This document shows positions 47,348 to 55,958 of a DNA stretch of 64,000 bases, piece by piece. Every line of letters begins with the position of its first letter. Position 1 is the stretch's first letter. The stretch is from positions 62,001 to 126,000 of the forward strand of contig NZ_FOOT01000003.1 of NCBI RefSeq assembly GCF_900113285.1. The letters are read 5' to 3'. The notes beneath the pieces were generated by a model. That model ran no database searches, had not been told where the DNA came from, and was given only the letters and a program-made list of their open reading frames with translations. Source of the DNA: Pontibacter chinhatensis (GTDB lineage Bacteria > Bacteroidota > Bacteroidia > Cytophagales > Hymenobacteraceae). A program made the translations under genes and the position numbers.

Positions 47348-48748
47348 CTATACTTTCTTTGCCTCACGCTCCTTAAGCCCCTCCTCGAACGCCTTCATCC
47401 GCTTAAAGTAATCTTTGGCGGCGGCTTTTACCTTTGGCGAGAGCAGCAGGCCTGAAACCATCGTCGGAATGGCCATCATGGCGTACATGCCGTCTATCAG
47501 CGCCAGCACCGCTGTTACCGAGGCCGTTGCCCCGAAGATGATGGTCATCACATAGAAGTAGTTGTAGTAGTGCTTATACTTTGCCCCGAACAGGAAGCTG
47601 AAGCACTTGGTACCGTAGTAGGAGTAGGAGAACAGCGACGTAAAGGCGAAGATGAGCACGCATAGCACCAGCACATAGTTGCCAATCGTTGGCATGGCTG
47701 AGTCGAAAGCATGCGCGGTTATACTTACGCCGTTCTTGTCTGGGTCCATCCAGGTGCCTGTAACGATAATGGCGAGGCCTGTGAGAGTACACACCACAAT
47801 GGTGTCGATGAGCGGGCCCAGCATGGCTACTACGCCCTCCCGTATCGGTTCGTCGGTTCTGGCGGCCCCGTGCATCATGTCGGCTGTGCCGATGCCGGCC
47901 TCGTTGGAGAAGGAGGCCCTGCGCGCACCGGCAATGATAATGGCTCCCACGGCACCACCCAGTACGGAATTAGCCGTAAACGCATCCGTAAAAATCAGGG
48001 CAAAGGCGGCAGGTATACTGGTATAATTTACAGCCATAATGTAAAGCACCGCCAGCATGTACAGCACCACCATACTTGGCACCATCCTGCTGGCCACATG
48101 CCCGATGCGCTTTATACCACCAAAAATCACGAGCGAGGTAATGATAACCAGCGCCACCCCAATACCCAGGTTCCAGGCAAAGGCATTATCCGTGGCAACG
48201 CCGTTCGGCACCAGCACCACCTCCCGGATTACCTGTGTGAGCTGGTTGCTGGTGAAAATAGGGAGCGTGCCAAACAGGCCGGCCACCGAAAAGAAAACCG
48301 CCAGCGGCTTCCATTTCTGCCCCAACCCATGTAGCACCACATACATGGGCCCTCCCTCGATATGCCCGTTGCTGTCGCGGCCACGGTACATCACAGACAG
48401 GGAGCAGGTAAAAAACTTGGTGGCCATGCCTACAAAGGCGCTCACCCACATCCAGAAAAGCACACCCGGCCCGCCAATGGCAATGGCCACCGCCACACCG
48501 CTGATGTTGCCCATGCCCACCGTAGCCGCCAGCGCACTCGAAAGCGCCTCGAAGTGGTTGATGTCGCCCGGGTCGTTGGGATCGTCGTAGCGGCCCCGGA
48601 TAACGTTTACTGCGTGCCCCAGGTAGCGGAACGGCAGAAAACCCGAGTAGAACATGAAGTAGAAGCCGCCGCCCATCAGCAGGATAAGCAGGGGCATGCC
48701 CCAGGCGGCATCGCTAAAGGCAACCAAAAAATCTTCTAATGCTTTCAA
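47348..48748 (-). CDS. Alanine/glycine:cation symporter (AGCS family)
   Basis: The 466-residue protein has about ten membrane helices and the AGCS signature segments: EALSSALAATVGMGNISGVAVAIAIGGPGVLFWMW, FSNEAGIGTADMMHGAARTDEPIREGVVAMLGPLIDT, and YYGTKCFSFLFG. These give Na+ (or H+)-coupled uptake of alanine or glycine across the inner membrane. Kynureninase releases alanine, but the gene is on the opposite strand to kynU and kmo, so a link is speculative. Confidence 0.9.
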   Translation of the reverse strand: MKALEDFLVAFSDAAWGMPLLILLMGGGFYFMFYSGFLPFRYLGHAVNVIRGRYDDPNDPGDINHFEALSSALAATVGMGNISGVAVAIAIGGPGVLFWMWVSAFVGMATKFFTCSLSVMYRGRDSNGHIEGGPMYVVLHGLGQKWKPLAVFFSVAGLFGTLPIFTSNQLTQVIREVVLVPNGVATDNAFAWNLGIGVALVIITSLVIFGGIKRIGHVASRMVPSMVVLYMLAVLYIMAVNYTSIPAAFALIFTDAFTANSVLGGAVGAIIIAGARRASFSNEAGIGTADMMHGAARTDEPIREGVVAMLGPLIDTIVVCTLTGLAIIVTGTWMDPDKNGVSITAHAFDSAMPTIGNYVLVLCVLIFAFTSLFSYSYYGTKCFSFLFGAKYKHYYNYFYVMTIIFGATASVTAVLALIDGMYAMMAIPTMVSGLLLSPKVKAAAKDYFKRMKAFEEGLKEREAKKV

Positions 48749-48893
48749 AAGGATATATCTTTAGATTCCAAAATACAAATTTTGCGGCATAATCAAATAC
48801 CCGCGCCACGCATACTTTCAGGCTAAAGGATGATAACCCAGCCGGGCAAACCACTGTATCTGCTAACAAGCACAAGCTATACTTAACCGCCAC

Positions 48894-49487
48894 ATGTCCA
48901 CACTCCATCTGCAGCAACTGCCCCTACCCGATGCCGAAGTATACTTTATACCCCACTTTATACCTGCCCCGGAAAGTGATGTATACTTCGGGCGGCTGGT
49001 GCAGGAGGTGAACTGGCAGCAGGAAAGTATAAAATTGTTTGGTCGCCAGCTGCCCATGCCCCGCCTCACGGCCTGGTACGGCGACAAAAGCTATACTTAC
49101 TCCGGGCTGGAGAACAAGCCGCAGCCCTGGCTGCCCGTGCTGCAGGAGTTGAGGGAGAAAGTGGAGCAGGCCAGCGGCCAGAAGTATAACAGCGTGCTGC
49201 TCAACCTCTACCGCACCGGCCAGGACAGCATGGGCTGGCATGCCGACGATGAGCTGGAACTGGGCCAGCAGCCAAGTATAGCCAGCCTCAGTTTCGGTGG
49301 CGAACGCCGCTTCGCCTTTAAGCACCGCACCCGCAAAGACCTCAAGCCCGCTCCGCTTATACTTTCCCACGGCAGTTTGCTGCTCATGCAGGGGCCTACG
49401 CAGCACCACTGGCTGCATCATGTACCCAAAACCGCCAGAGCCGTACAACCTCGCATCAACCTTACGTTCCGCTATGTAAGAGGCTAA
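48894..49487 (+). CDS. alkB: AlkB-like Fe(II)/2-oxoglutarate-dependent dioxygenase
   Basis: The 197-residue protein has the AlkB core: NLYRTGQDSMGWHADDE with iron ligands His116 and Asp118, a distal His in QHHWLHHVPK at 171-180, and RINLTFR at 187-193, which binds 2-oxoglutarate. It removes alkyl groups from DNA or RNA bases by oxidation. The sequence resembles the short bacterial/ALKBH2-type members. It carries seven TATACTT/AAGTATA sites in 594 bp, in all three frames, more than any other gene here. kmo starts 66 bp downstream. Confidence 0.88.
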   Translation: MSTLHLQQLPLPDAEVYFIPHFIPAPESDVYFGRLVQEVNWQQESIKLFGRQLPMPRLTAWYGDKSYTYSGLENKPQPWLPVLQELREKVEQASGQKYNSVLLNLYRTGQDSMGWHADDELELGQQPSIASLSFGGERRFAFKHRTRKDLKPAPLILSHGSLLLMQGPTQHHWLHHVPKTARAVQPRINLTFRYVRG

Positions 49488-49553
49488 CATGCTTGCCAAT
49501 GCGGTCCGGAAAACGTTATTTTACAGTACTAAGAGGCTTTGCCCGGATATACT

Positions 49554-50942
49554 ATGACCGAGAAAAAGAACATCGCCATCATGGGAGCTGGTTTGGTCGG
49601 CTCGCTGCTGTCTTTATACCTGGCCAAGCGCGGCCACAAAGTAGACCTGTACGAGCGGCGCCCCGACCTGCGGAAGAACCTGATAGATGGCGGCCGTTCG
49701 ATAAACCTGGCCCTGAGCGACCGTGGTTGGCGCACCCTGCGCGGCATTGGCATAGAGGAGGCGGTGCGCCAGGTAGCCATCCCGATGCACGGGCGCATGA
49801 TGCACGACGAGCAGGGCAACCTCACCTTCCAGCCCTACGGCAAAGAGGGGCAAGCGATTTACTCGGTCTCCAGAAGCGGGCTCAACGCTGCCCTGATGAA
49901 TGTCTCGGAGCCAAACCCCAACATCACCTACCACTTCAGCCGCCAGGCCACCGACGTAAACCTGCCCACCAACGAGGTGCAGCTGCGCAACCTGGAAACC
50001 GGAAGTATAGAGACCGTGCAACCGGATCTGCTTTTCGGAGCTGACGGGGCCTTCTCGGTCGTGCGCGGGGCAATGCAGAAAACGGAGCGGTTCAACTACG
50101 AGCAGTCCTTCCTGGAGTATGGCTACAAGGAGCTTTCCATACCGGCCACGGCCGACGGAGGCTGGGCCATCGAGAAAAACGCACTGCACATCTGGCCGCG
50201 CGGCAAGTTTATGATGATTGCGCTGCCCAACATAGACGGTAGCTTCACCTGCACCCTGTTCTTCCCCTACGAGGGCGAGCAGTCTTTTGCAGCCATTAAA
50301 AACGAGGGCGACTTACTGGCCTTCTTCCAGGAGGTTTTCCCGGATGCGCTGCCGCTTATGCCAACCCTGGCCCAGGACTACTTTACCAACCCTATTGGTT
50401 CGCTGGTCACGGTGAAGTGCTTCCCGTGGAGCTACGGGGGCAAGGCGCTGCTGATTGGGGATGCCTGCCATGCGGTGGTGCCCTTCTACGGGCAGGGCAT
50501 GAACGCGGGCTTTGAGGATATCACGGTGCTGGACCAGATGCTGGATGCGTTTGACGGAGACTGGGAGGCGCTGTTCAAGGCCTTTGAGCGCCGCCGCAAA
50601 CCCGACGCCGACGCCATTGCCGACCTGGCCGTGATGAACTTTATCGAGATGCGCGACAAGGTGGCCGATCCGCGTTTCCTGCTCCGCAAAAAGGTAGAGG
50701 CCAAGATCTCGGCCCAGTACCCGGACGTGTGGCTCCCGCTATACTCCATGGTTACCTTCACCGACCTGCCCTACTCCTACGCCCTCGGAACGGGGCAAAT
50801 GCAGGATGAGATCATGCACAAGGTGATGAAGCACATTCAGCGCATAGAAGACTACGACAAGCCGGAAGTGCAGCAGCTGCTGGAGCGGCAGCTTATCCAG
50901 AAAGGTAAACTGAAGAAGTATAGCGCCGAAACAAACGTATAA
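49554..50942 (+). CDS. kmo: Kynurenine 3-monooxygenase
   Basis: The start at 49554 (MTEKKNIAIM) places the FAD-binding GAGLVGS at residues 11-17; the frame opens 15 bp earlier at a TTG. The 462-residue protein has DGRSINLAL-type residues near 50 (GGRSINLALSDRG), the flavin DG motif (LLFGADGAFSVVRGAM), GDACHAVVPFYGQGMNAGFED near residue 305, and a KMO-style C-terminus. It hydroxylates kynurenine with NADPH and oxygen. With kynU and the dioxygenase at 55959 it leads to 2-amino-3-carboxymuconate semialdehyde. Confidence 0.93.
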   Translation: MTEKKNIAIMGAGLVGSLLSLYLAKRGHKVDLYERRPDLRKNLIDGGRSINLALSDRGWRTLRGIGIEEAVRQVAIPMHGRMMHDEQGNLTFQPYGKEGQAIYSVSRSGLNAALMNVSEPNPNITYHFSRQATDVNLPTNEVQLRNLETGSIETVQPDLLFGADGAFSVVRGAMQKTERFNYEQSFLEYGYKELSIPATADGGWAIEKNALHIWPRGKFMMIALPNIDGSFTCTLFFPYEGEQSFAAIKNEGDLLAFFQEVFPDALPLMPTLAQDYFTNPIGSLVTVKCFPWSYGGKALLIGDACHAVVPFYGQGMNAGFEDITVLDQMLDAFDGDWEALFKAFERRRKPDADAIADLAVMNFIEMRDKVADPRFLLRKKVEAKISAQYPDVWLPLYSMVTFTDLPYSYALGTGQMQDEIMHKVMKHIQRIEDYDKPEVQQLLERQLIQKGKLKKYSAETNV

Positions 50943-50950
50943 GCGGGCAT

Positions 50951-51004
50951 AAAAAAGCGCAGGTTTATACTTCGGCCCTACCTAAGGGAAGTATAAACCT
51001 GCGC
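50951..51004 (-). terminator. Terminator built from an inverted TATACTT pair
   Basis: GCGCAGGTTTATACTTC (50957-50973) and its exact complement (50988-51004) form a 17-bp stem. The A-tract at 50951-50956 reads as a T-tract on the minus strand, so the hairpin is oriented to end the decayed outer-membrane gene at 51016-51270 rather than kmo. Both arms contain the heptamer. Confidence 0.85.
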
Positions 51005-51015
51005 CGTGACTTTGC

Positions 51016-51270
51016 TTAGAAATAATAGCCGGTGGTGAAGGAGATGGTATTGGTGCTGGAACTGAGGTAAGAGCTCAGGGCATTTACGCGCTCATGGCTG
51101 TGGATGTCGAGCCCATACTCATATCGTATCTCAGCCGACAGATTGAGAAGTGTAAATTTATCTCGTAGTATAGCTTTCTCACCATTTACAGGTTTGCTAA
51201 TAATGTAAAAATACCTGTCGCGCAGCTCCTTCCCTGCAAAACTATATACGTGCCTGTTAAGTATAATCCT
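51016..51270 (-). pseudogene. Decayed outer-membrane protein, C-terminal remnant
   Basis: An 84-codon open stretch without any ATG ends TISFTTGYYF, a typical beta-barrel last strand with terminal Phe. It includes FTLLNLSAEIRYEYG and HERVNALSSYLS. Upstream it is closed by adjacent TAG and TAA codons. The intact terminator directly downstream suggests a once functional gene whose 5' part was lost. The parent family is not identified. Confidence 0.6.
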
Positions 51271-51338
51271 CTATTAGCCTACCGCTTGCCGGACCTGTTT
51301 TTTACCATTCACACCTTAAAACTTTAAACCCGAATTTT

Positions 51339-51893
51339 ATGAACATCTTCAATAAAAAACTAAAAGGAATTACTGTAGCCATACTGCTGCTGGGCGCCTG
51401 CGCTGTTACCGAAAACGCCATGGCGCAGAAAAAAGACAAAAAGCAGAAGGAGCCGCAGCAGACTGATGCGGCTGTACAGACACCGCAACCGGAGATCGGC
51501 CAGCAGGCACCCACCACATTCTCTGACCAGGACCTGCAGCAGTTTGCCGACGCCAGTGCCCGTTTGATAGCCGTGCACCAGGAGGGGGAGCAGACCATGA
51601 TGAACATCCTGCAAGAGGAGAAACTAAGTGTGGAGAAGTTTAACGAGATGGCAAAGGCGCACCAGGAGCAGAAGCTAACTGAGGTGCAGGCCACGCCCGA
51701 AGAGATGGCCGCTTTTGACAAGGCCGCGAAACGGATGGTGGAGATGCAGCCCGCCTTCCAGAAAGACCTGGAGGAGGCCATTCAGCAGGACGGCATGACG
51801 CTGGAGAAGTTTGAGCAGATTATGCTTGCCTACCGCCAGGACCAGTCCGTTCAGCAGCGCGTGGACCTGCTGATGCAGGAAAAACAAAACTAA
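51339..51893 (+). CDS. DUF4168 exported protein
   Basis: The 184-residue protein has a signal peptide (ending NAMAQKKDK). A basic and then Gln/Pro-rich linker precedes the DUF4168 helical domain: TFSDQDLQQFADASARLIAVHQEG, EKFNEMAKAHQEQKLTEVQATPEEMAAF and DGMTLEKFEQIMLAYRQDQSVQQRV. DUF4168 proteins are exported and of unknown role. A strong terminator follows. Confidence 0.85.
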   Translation: MNIFNKKLKGITVAILLLGACAVTENAMAQKKDKKQKEPQQTDAAVQTPQPEIGQQAPTTFSDQDLQQFADASARLIAVHQEGEQTMMNILQEEKLSVEKFNEMAKAHQEQKLTEVQATPEEMAAFDKAAKRMVEMQPAFQKDLEEAIQQDGMTLEKFEQIMLAYRQDQSVQQRVDLLMQEKQN

Positions 51894-51902
51894 CCCAGCA
51901 TC

Positions 51903-51953
51903 AAGTATAAAAAAGCCCCGCCAGTATTTGCTGGCGGGGCTTTTTTATACTTG
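51903..51953. terminator. Long bidirectional terminator with TATACTT arms
   Basis: CAAGTATAAAAAAGCCCCGC and the following CAG pair almost without break with the complementary right arm ending TTTTTTATACTTG. The heptamer and its complement form the base of the stem. It lies between the convergent DUF4168 gene and the gene at 51961. Confidence 0.9.
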
Positions 51954-51960
51954 GTACTTC

Positions 51961-53529
51961 TTACTCCTGTACCTGGGGCTGCTCCTGTGCTTTTTGCCCG
52001 TGGGCGAACTCCACAATGCGGAAGGTGCGGGCCCTGCGGTCGTAGTAGCCGTAGTGCAGCTTGTTGCCGTAGCGGTACACAGTCTGGAACTCGGGCTCCG
52101 GCTTCAGGTTGCGCTCGTATTCCTCCACGCGTTCCTGCAGCACTTCTACCTCGCCCTCCTGCTCTACCTTTGCTAGGCTGTTGGCATCCAGCACCGTATG
52201 GAAGTAGGTGCTGATGCCAGGGCCTACCGGTCCGCTGTAGCCGTAGCCAAACGGATCGTAAAAGTAGCGGCTGTAGTACGGCGAGTTCAGGTAATAGCTC
52301 GGGATGTTATAAGCCGGCGTCCAACGGCCGGGGATGAGCATAAACCCGCGCGAAGTACGCACATAGCGGTCCGGGGTGCGCACCATGCGGCTGCGGTCGT
52401 TGCGGTTAGTCCGCTCGGTTGGCGCCTTGTACGAACCGATGGTCAGTTGCAGCGTGCTGTCGCTGTAGGTGTCCACGGTAATGGCCGGGATGCCGCTTGC
52501 CAGGTTACGCATGGCCTTGTCTTCCTTCTCAATCACCTCGTAGCCAGACGAGAACAAGCCGCCCGCCCCACGCTGGTACACCGGCGTAGAGGCCAGCGCC
52601 AGCTTTTCTTTGTCTGTGAAAGTATACTCCTTTACGGGCTGCAGCGTGTTAAAGTCATAGGCCGTAAGCTTCAGCTGGTCCTTCTCCAGGTTCAGGCGGA
52701 AAAGCTTGTCCTGGTGCAGGAAAGAGTTGAAGGCAGGCGTGTTGCGCTGCGCAATGGCCGGCAAGGTGCGATACTCTGTCTTCCCGGTGTTCCAGTCCAG
52801 CGTCAGGATCTCAGTGGTCGCCTCCTTCGAGGACTTGCCCCGCAACTGGTAGCCATCAAAAACCATGTGCAGCTTGTCGCCCCGGGAGTAGATCTTGCTG
52901 CGGTGATGGCCGGTATACACGTTGCGCTCCAGGTTGGGGTGCACATAAATCAGCCCTGACTCACGTGCGTAGCGGTCGCGGGTGCGGGGCATCTGCTCCG
53001 GCTTAAACAGCCTGTAATCCATGGTGGCCACGCTGTACTCTGAGTCACGGTACAGGTGCAGGTTACCGTCCTTGTCGGTGTAGAGCATGTAAAAGTGGTC
53101 GTCATCGCCGAAGCCACCCACAAAGTTCACGTTCCGCTCCAGCTTCAGCTGCACGTCCTGCAAGCTACGGAAGGCGCCGGTGTGGCGGTTGATGGCAAAC
53201 GGGCGCACGTACTCCCGACGGCCGTTGGTATAGCGGCTGTAGAAGATAAACTCATCGTCGGTTACGCGGGTGCCCATTATCTGCGGGTCTTTGGAGCTGC
53301 GGTACGGAATCTCGTGCTGCGCCAGCTTTTCGCCCGTTGGGGAGATCATGGCAAAGTTCAGGTTGCCGCCTTGGTAGAAGTATACTACCACATTGCCCTC
53401 ATCGTCTGCCACAGAAACCAAGTCCTCGGCACGGTTCATGGGCAGTTCTATATGGGCAAACTCTTTCTGGGCATGCGTCGCCGTGGCAAACGCACCGATA
53501 AAGAGTAAGCTAAACAGTAATTTACGCAT
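51961..53529 (-). CDS. Exported protein of unknown family (522 aa), paralogue of the one at 41103
   Basis: The protein has a signal peptide (ending ATATHAQKE). Shared segments with the gene at 41103-42563 run through most of its length, such as KIYSRGDKLHMVFDG, FNSFLHQDKLFRLNLEKDQLKLTAYDF and KLHYGYYDRRARTFRI. It additionally has a Tyr/Pro-rich insert at about residues 380-440 (YNIPSYYLNSPYYSRYFYDPFGYG). Strand repeats suggest a beta-propeller. The role is unknown. No operon partner lies on the same strand. Confidence 0.6.
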   Translation of the reverse strand: MRKLLFSLLFIGAFATATHAQKEFAHIELPMNRAEDLVSVADDEGNVVVYFYQGGNLNFAMISPTGEKLAQHEIPYRSSKDPQIMGTRVTDDEFIFYSRYTNGRREYVRPFAINRHTGAFRSLQDVQLKLERNVNFVGGFGDDDHFYMLYTDKDGNLHLYRDSEYSVATMDYRLFKPEQMPRTRDRYARESGLIYVHPNLERNVYTGHHRSKIYSRGDKLHMVFDGYQLRGKSSKEATTEILTLDWNTGKTEYRTLPAIAQRNTPAFNSFLHQDKLFRLNLEKDQLKLTAYDFNTLQPVKEYTFTDKEKLALASTPVYQRGAGGLFSSGYEVIEKEDKAMRNLASGIPAITVDTYSDSTLQLTIGSYKAPTERTNRNDRSRMVRTPDRYVRTSRGFMLIPGRWTPAYNIPSYYLNSPYYSRYFYDPFGYGYSGPVGPGISTYFHTVLDANSLAKVEQEGEVEVLQERVEEYERNLKPEPEFQTVYRYGNKLHYGYYDRRARTFRIVEFAHGQKAQEQPQVQE

Positions 53530-53689
53530 AGTAAAAGGTTGAATTTTATACTTTTAGAACGAGCAAATATTTAGCCAAAGTATAAAATAAAACAGGCAAA
53601 GCCATAGGTTTTGCAGGATAAACCCAGGCTTCTTCTAAAAGGCGAAAGGAAGTTTGTTTTTGCTGCTTCTGGCTTTAAAAGCCTGTACT

Positions 53690-54226
53690 TTATACTTTAG
53701 TTATACTTTGGTTTATACCTCCATAGCCATTGCTTCCTTCCACTTGAACCAAGCAGTCTTTGCTAGCCACTGTTCATCCTCCAGCCCTACAAACCTATAG
53801 TTTCATCTCCGGCTTTGGCTCTCTCAAGCCCGAGAGGCCTCGCCTTCGGGCATCGCGCGGTGTGTCTGAAGCTGCTCCTCGCTCCGCTGCGGGCTGCCCT
53901 GGCGGGCACCGCAACATCCACAAGGCGCTCAACCCAAAGGCTGGGATAGGCTCGATAGCCACTGCCCCTGCTGTCATCTCGACCTTCGGGAGAGATCTCT
54001 ATAGAATTCCCGATAGATCTCTCGCGCAGCTCGAGATGACAGATTGAGTAGCAAGTATAAATTCCCCTCCTCAGAGGGGCTGGGGTGGGTTACTCTTTGT
54101 AGGGACAGGTCGCGACCTGTCCGTGCGAGAACTGATGCTATAAAACTTGTACTTCAGCTAAAGTAACTACAGAGCTCCCCTCCTTGGCTAAGGAGGGGTT
54201 AGGGGTGGTTGGACCCGGGACTGAAA
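53690..54226. repeat. Composite intergenic repeat, copy C
   Basis: This is the third copy of the family at 15780 and 36160: CTTGAACCAAGC, GGCATCGCGCGGTGT (53849-53863) and GGCGCTCAACCCAAAGGCTG. A GTAGGGACAGGTCGCGACCTGTCC palindrome and a tail of CCCCTCCTTGGCTAAGGAGG follow. Its central hairpin differs from the other two copies (GTGTCTGAAGCTGC in place of GTACATTTCC). An extra inverted repeat is inserted at 53972-54041. Confidence 0.7.
53972..54041. repeat. Inverted repeat nested in repeat copy C
   Basis: TGTCATCTCGA at 53972-53982 and TCGAGATGACA at 54031-54041 are exact complements. Inside, AGAGATCT and AGATCTCT form further complementary arms around GAATTCCC. Copies A and B lack it at this position, so it looks like a separate small palindromic element inserted in the repeat. 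Confidence 0.6.
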
Positions 54227-54230
54227 AGGC

Positions 54231-55319
54231 CTATACTTTCTCCCCCTTCGGCAGGCTCAGGCCGGAGCTGCGCTTCACAAACTGTTCCCGCTTCAGGTTC
54301 AGCCACTCCAGAGCCGTGCCGCTGAGCATGCGCTCTTTGGTAGCCAGGTCATAGGGCATGGACTCGATAAGTTTGCCGGGCTCTAACTCGCCCAGCGGGA
54401 AGGGGTAATCGGTGCCCAGGGCTATTTTATCAGCACCCACCAGGTTTACCAGGTATTCCAAAGCCTGTGGGTCGTGCACCAGCGAGTCGAAATAAAACTT
54501 GCCCAGGTACTCTCGCGGGTTTACGTTGTTATCGATGGCGCAGAGATCCGGGCGCACTTCGAAGCCGTGGGCGATGCGCCCGATGGTGGCCGGGAAAGTG
54601 CCGCCGCCGTGCGCAAAGGCAACGCGCAGCCTGGGCAGGCGCTCCAACACGCCCCCGAAAATCATCGAACAGATAGCCACCGTAGTTTCGGCTGGCATGC
54701 CCACCAGCCAGGGCATCCAGTACTTGCCGGTGCGGTCTTTGCCCAGCATATCCCAGGGGTGCACAAAAACGGCAGCACCCAACTCCTGAGCTGCCTCAAA
54801 AACGGGGAACAGTTTGGCCTCATCCAGGTTGCAGCCGTTCACATTCGTGCCAATCTGGATACCAGCCATACCCAACTCCTTCATGCACCGTTCCAGCTCC
54901 TTTATCGCCAGATCCGTGTCCTGCATGGGGATGGTGCCCAAGCCTACAAAGCGGTCGGGGTAATCAGTTACTATGCCGGCGATATGGTCGTTGAGGAGTT
55001 GCGAGAGATCGTAGGTGTGCTCGGGCTTGGCCCAGTAGTTAAACATCACCGGCACCGTGCTCAGCACCTGCACCCCTACCCTGTGCTGGCTGCACTCGTG
55101 CATGCGTACCTTCGGGTCCCAGCAGTTATCCTGTATCTCGCGGAAGAACTTGTCGTCCATCATCATGCGGGCGCAGCAGGGTTTGTGGTGCTCCAGCCGG
55201 ATAAAGCCCCCATACCCGTACCGTTCCCGCAGGTTTGGCCACGTGGCAGGCAGGATATGCGTGTGGATGTCAATCTTCAGCAAATTATCCGCAGTAAGTA
55301 TAGGCGTGTTTTCTTGCAT
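54231..55319 (-). CDS. 2-amino-3-carboxymuconate-6-semialdehyde decarboxylase (ACMSD)-type amidohydrolase
   Basis: The start at 55319 (MQENTPIL) fits the family; the frame runs 51 bp further up. The 362-residue protein has metal ligands in DIHTHILP (His19, His21), VHPWD, FAHGGG and GTDYPFPLG. Region RHHKPC-type residues (LEHHKPCCARMM) near 45 are typical of ACMSD. It decarboxylates ACMS to 2-aminomuconate semialdehyde and so steers the pathway to catabolism rather than quinolinate. It is third in the minus-strand group after the dioxygenase and a GNAT gene. An nbaD-like name would fit. Confidence 0.9.
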   Translation of the reverse strand: MQENTPILTADNLLKIDIHTHILPATWPNLRERYGYGGFIRLEHHKPCCARMMMDDKFFREIQDNCWDPKVRMHECSQHRVGVQVLSTVPVMFNYWAKPEHTYDLSQLLNDHIAGIVTDYPDRFVGLGTIPMQDTDLAIKELERCMKELGMAGIQIGTNVNGCNLDEAKLFPVFEAAQELGAAVFVHPWDMLGKDRTGKYWMPWLVGMPAETTVAICSMIFGGVLERLPRLRVAFAHGGGTFPATIGRIAHGFEVRPDLCAIDNNVNPREYLGKFYFDSLVHDPQALEYLVNLVGADKIALGTDYPFPLGELEPGKLIESMPYDLATKERMLSGTALEWLNLKREQFVKRSSGLSLPKGEKV

Positions 55320-55388
55320 GGTAAAATTGAGCGAAAAGGCAGCAATCCGTTGTACGAGAGGATGAGGCAATCCAACAAGATAAGCAAT

Positions 55389-55955
55389 TTATACTTGCCG
55401 CGCCTCTGTTTTTGCCGGTGACGACAGGTCTGTTTCCAGCAGGCTGTAGTAGAGCAGGTCGATGAAGCGGTGGTGCTTCAACTCGCATTCCCGCAGCTTT
55501 CCCTCGTAAGCAAAGCCCAGTTTCTGCAGCACCCGTTCCGACGGCGCATTGCCTCCCTCCACTATCGCCTCGATGCGGTGCAGGCCGAGTTGTTCAAAGC
55601 CATACTTCAGTATAGCCCCTGCCGCCTCCGGAATATAGCCGTTGCCCCAATGCTCCGGCAGTAGCCAGAAACCCAGCTCCCCCTTCCGATGCTCCTGCGA
55701 GACACTGCTTAGGCCGCAGGCGCCCATTAGTTCCGAGTCGCCATTTCTGGAGAAGGCCCACCAGGCACCGCTGCCCTCCTGCAACAAGTTCTGGTAAAAC
55801 TGCATCTGCTCCTGCACCGCTTCCGGAGTATCGTAATGCACCGCATAATATGCCGTTACCCGTTTATCCGACAGCCCCCGAAGTATAAAGGCTGCATCAG
55901 TAGGCTCTATCAGGCGCAGCTGAAGCCGGGTGGTGTAGAGCGACGGCGGGCGCAT
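55389..55955 (-). CDS. GNAT N-acetyltransferase, RimJ/RimL-like
   Basis: The 188-residue protein has the RimL-type layout: RLQLRLIEPTDAAFILRGLSD at the start, GELGFWLLPEHWGNGYIPEAAGAIL (acetyl-CoA binding, about 90-115), and the terminal HRIEAIVEGGNAPSERVLQKLGFAYEG. It likely acetylates a small amine or a protein N-terminus. It starts three bases after the dioxygenase stop, so it is in the kynurenine operon, but a pathway role is not evident. Confidence 0.85.
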   Translation of the reverse strand: MRPPSLYTTRLQLRLIEPTDAAFILRGLSDKRVTAYYAVHYDTPEAVQEQMQFYQNLLQEGSGAWWAFSRNGDSELMGACGLSSVSQEHRKGELGFWLLPEHWGNGYIPEAAGAILKYGFEQLGLHRIEAIVEGGNAPSERVLQKLGFAYEGKLRECELKHHRFIDLLYYSLLETDLSSPAKTEARQV

Positions 55956-55958
55956 GCC

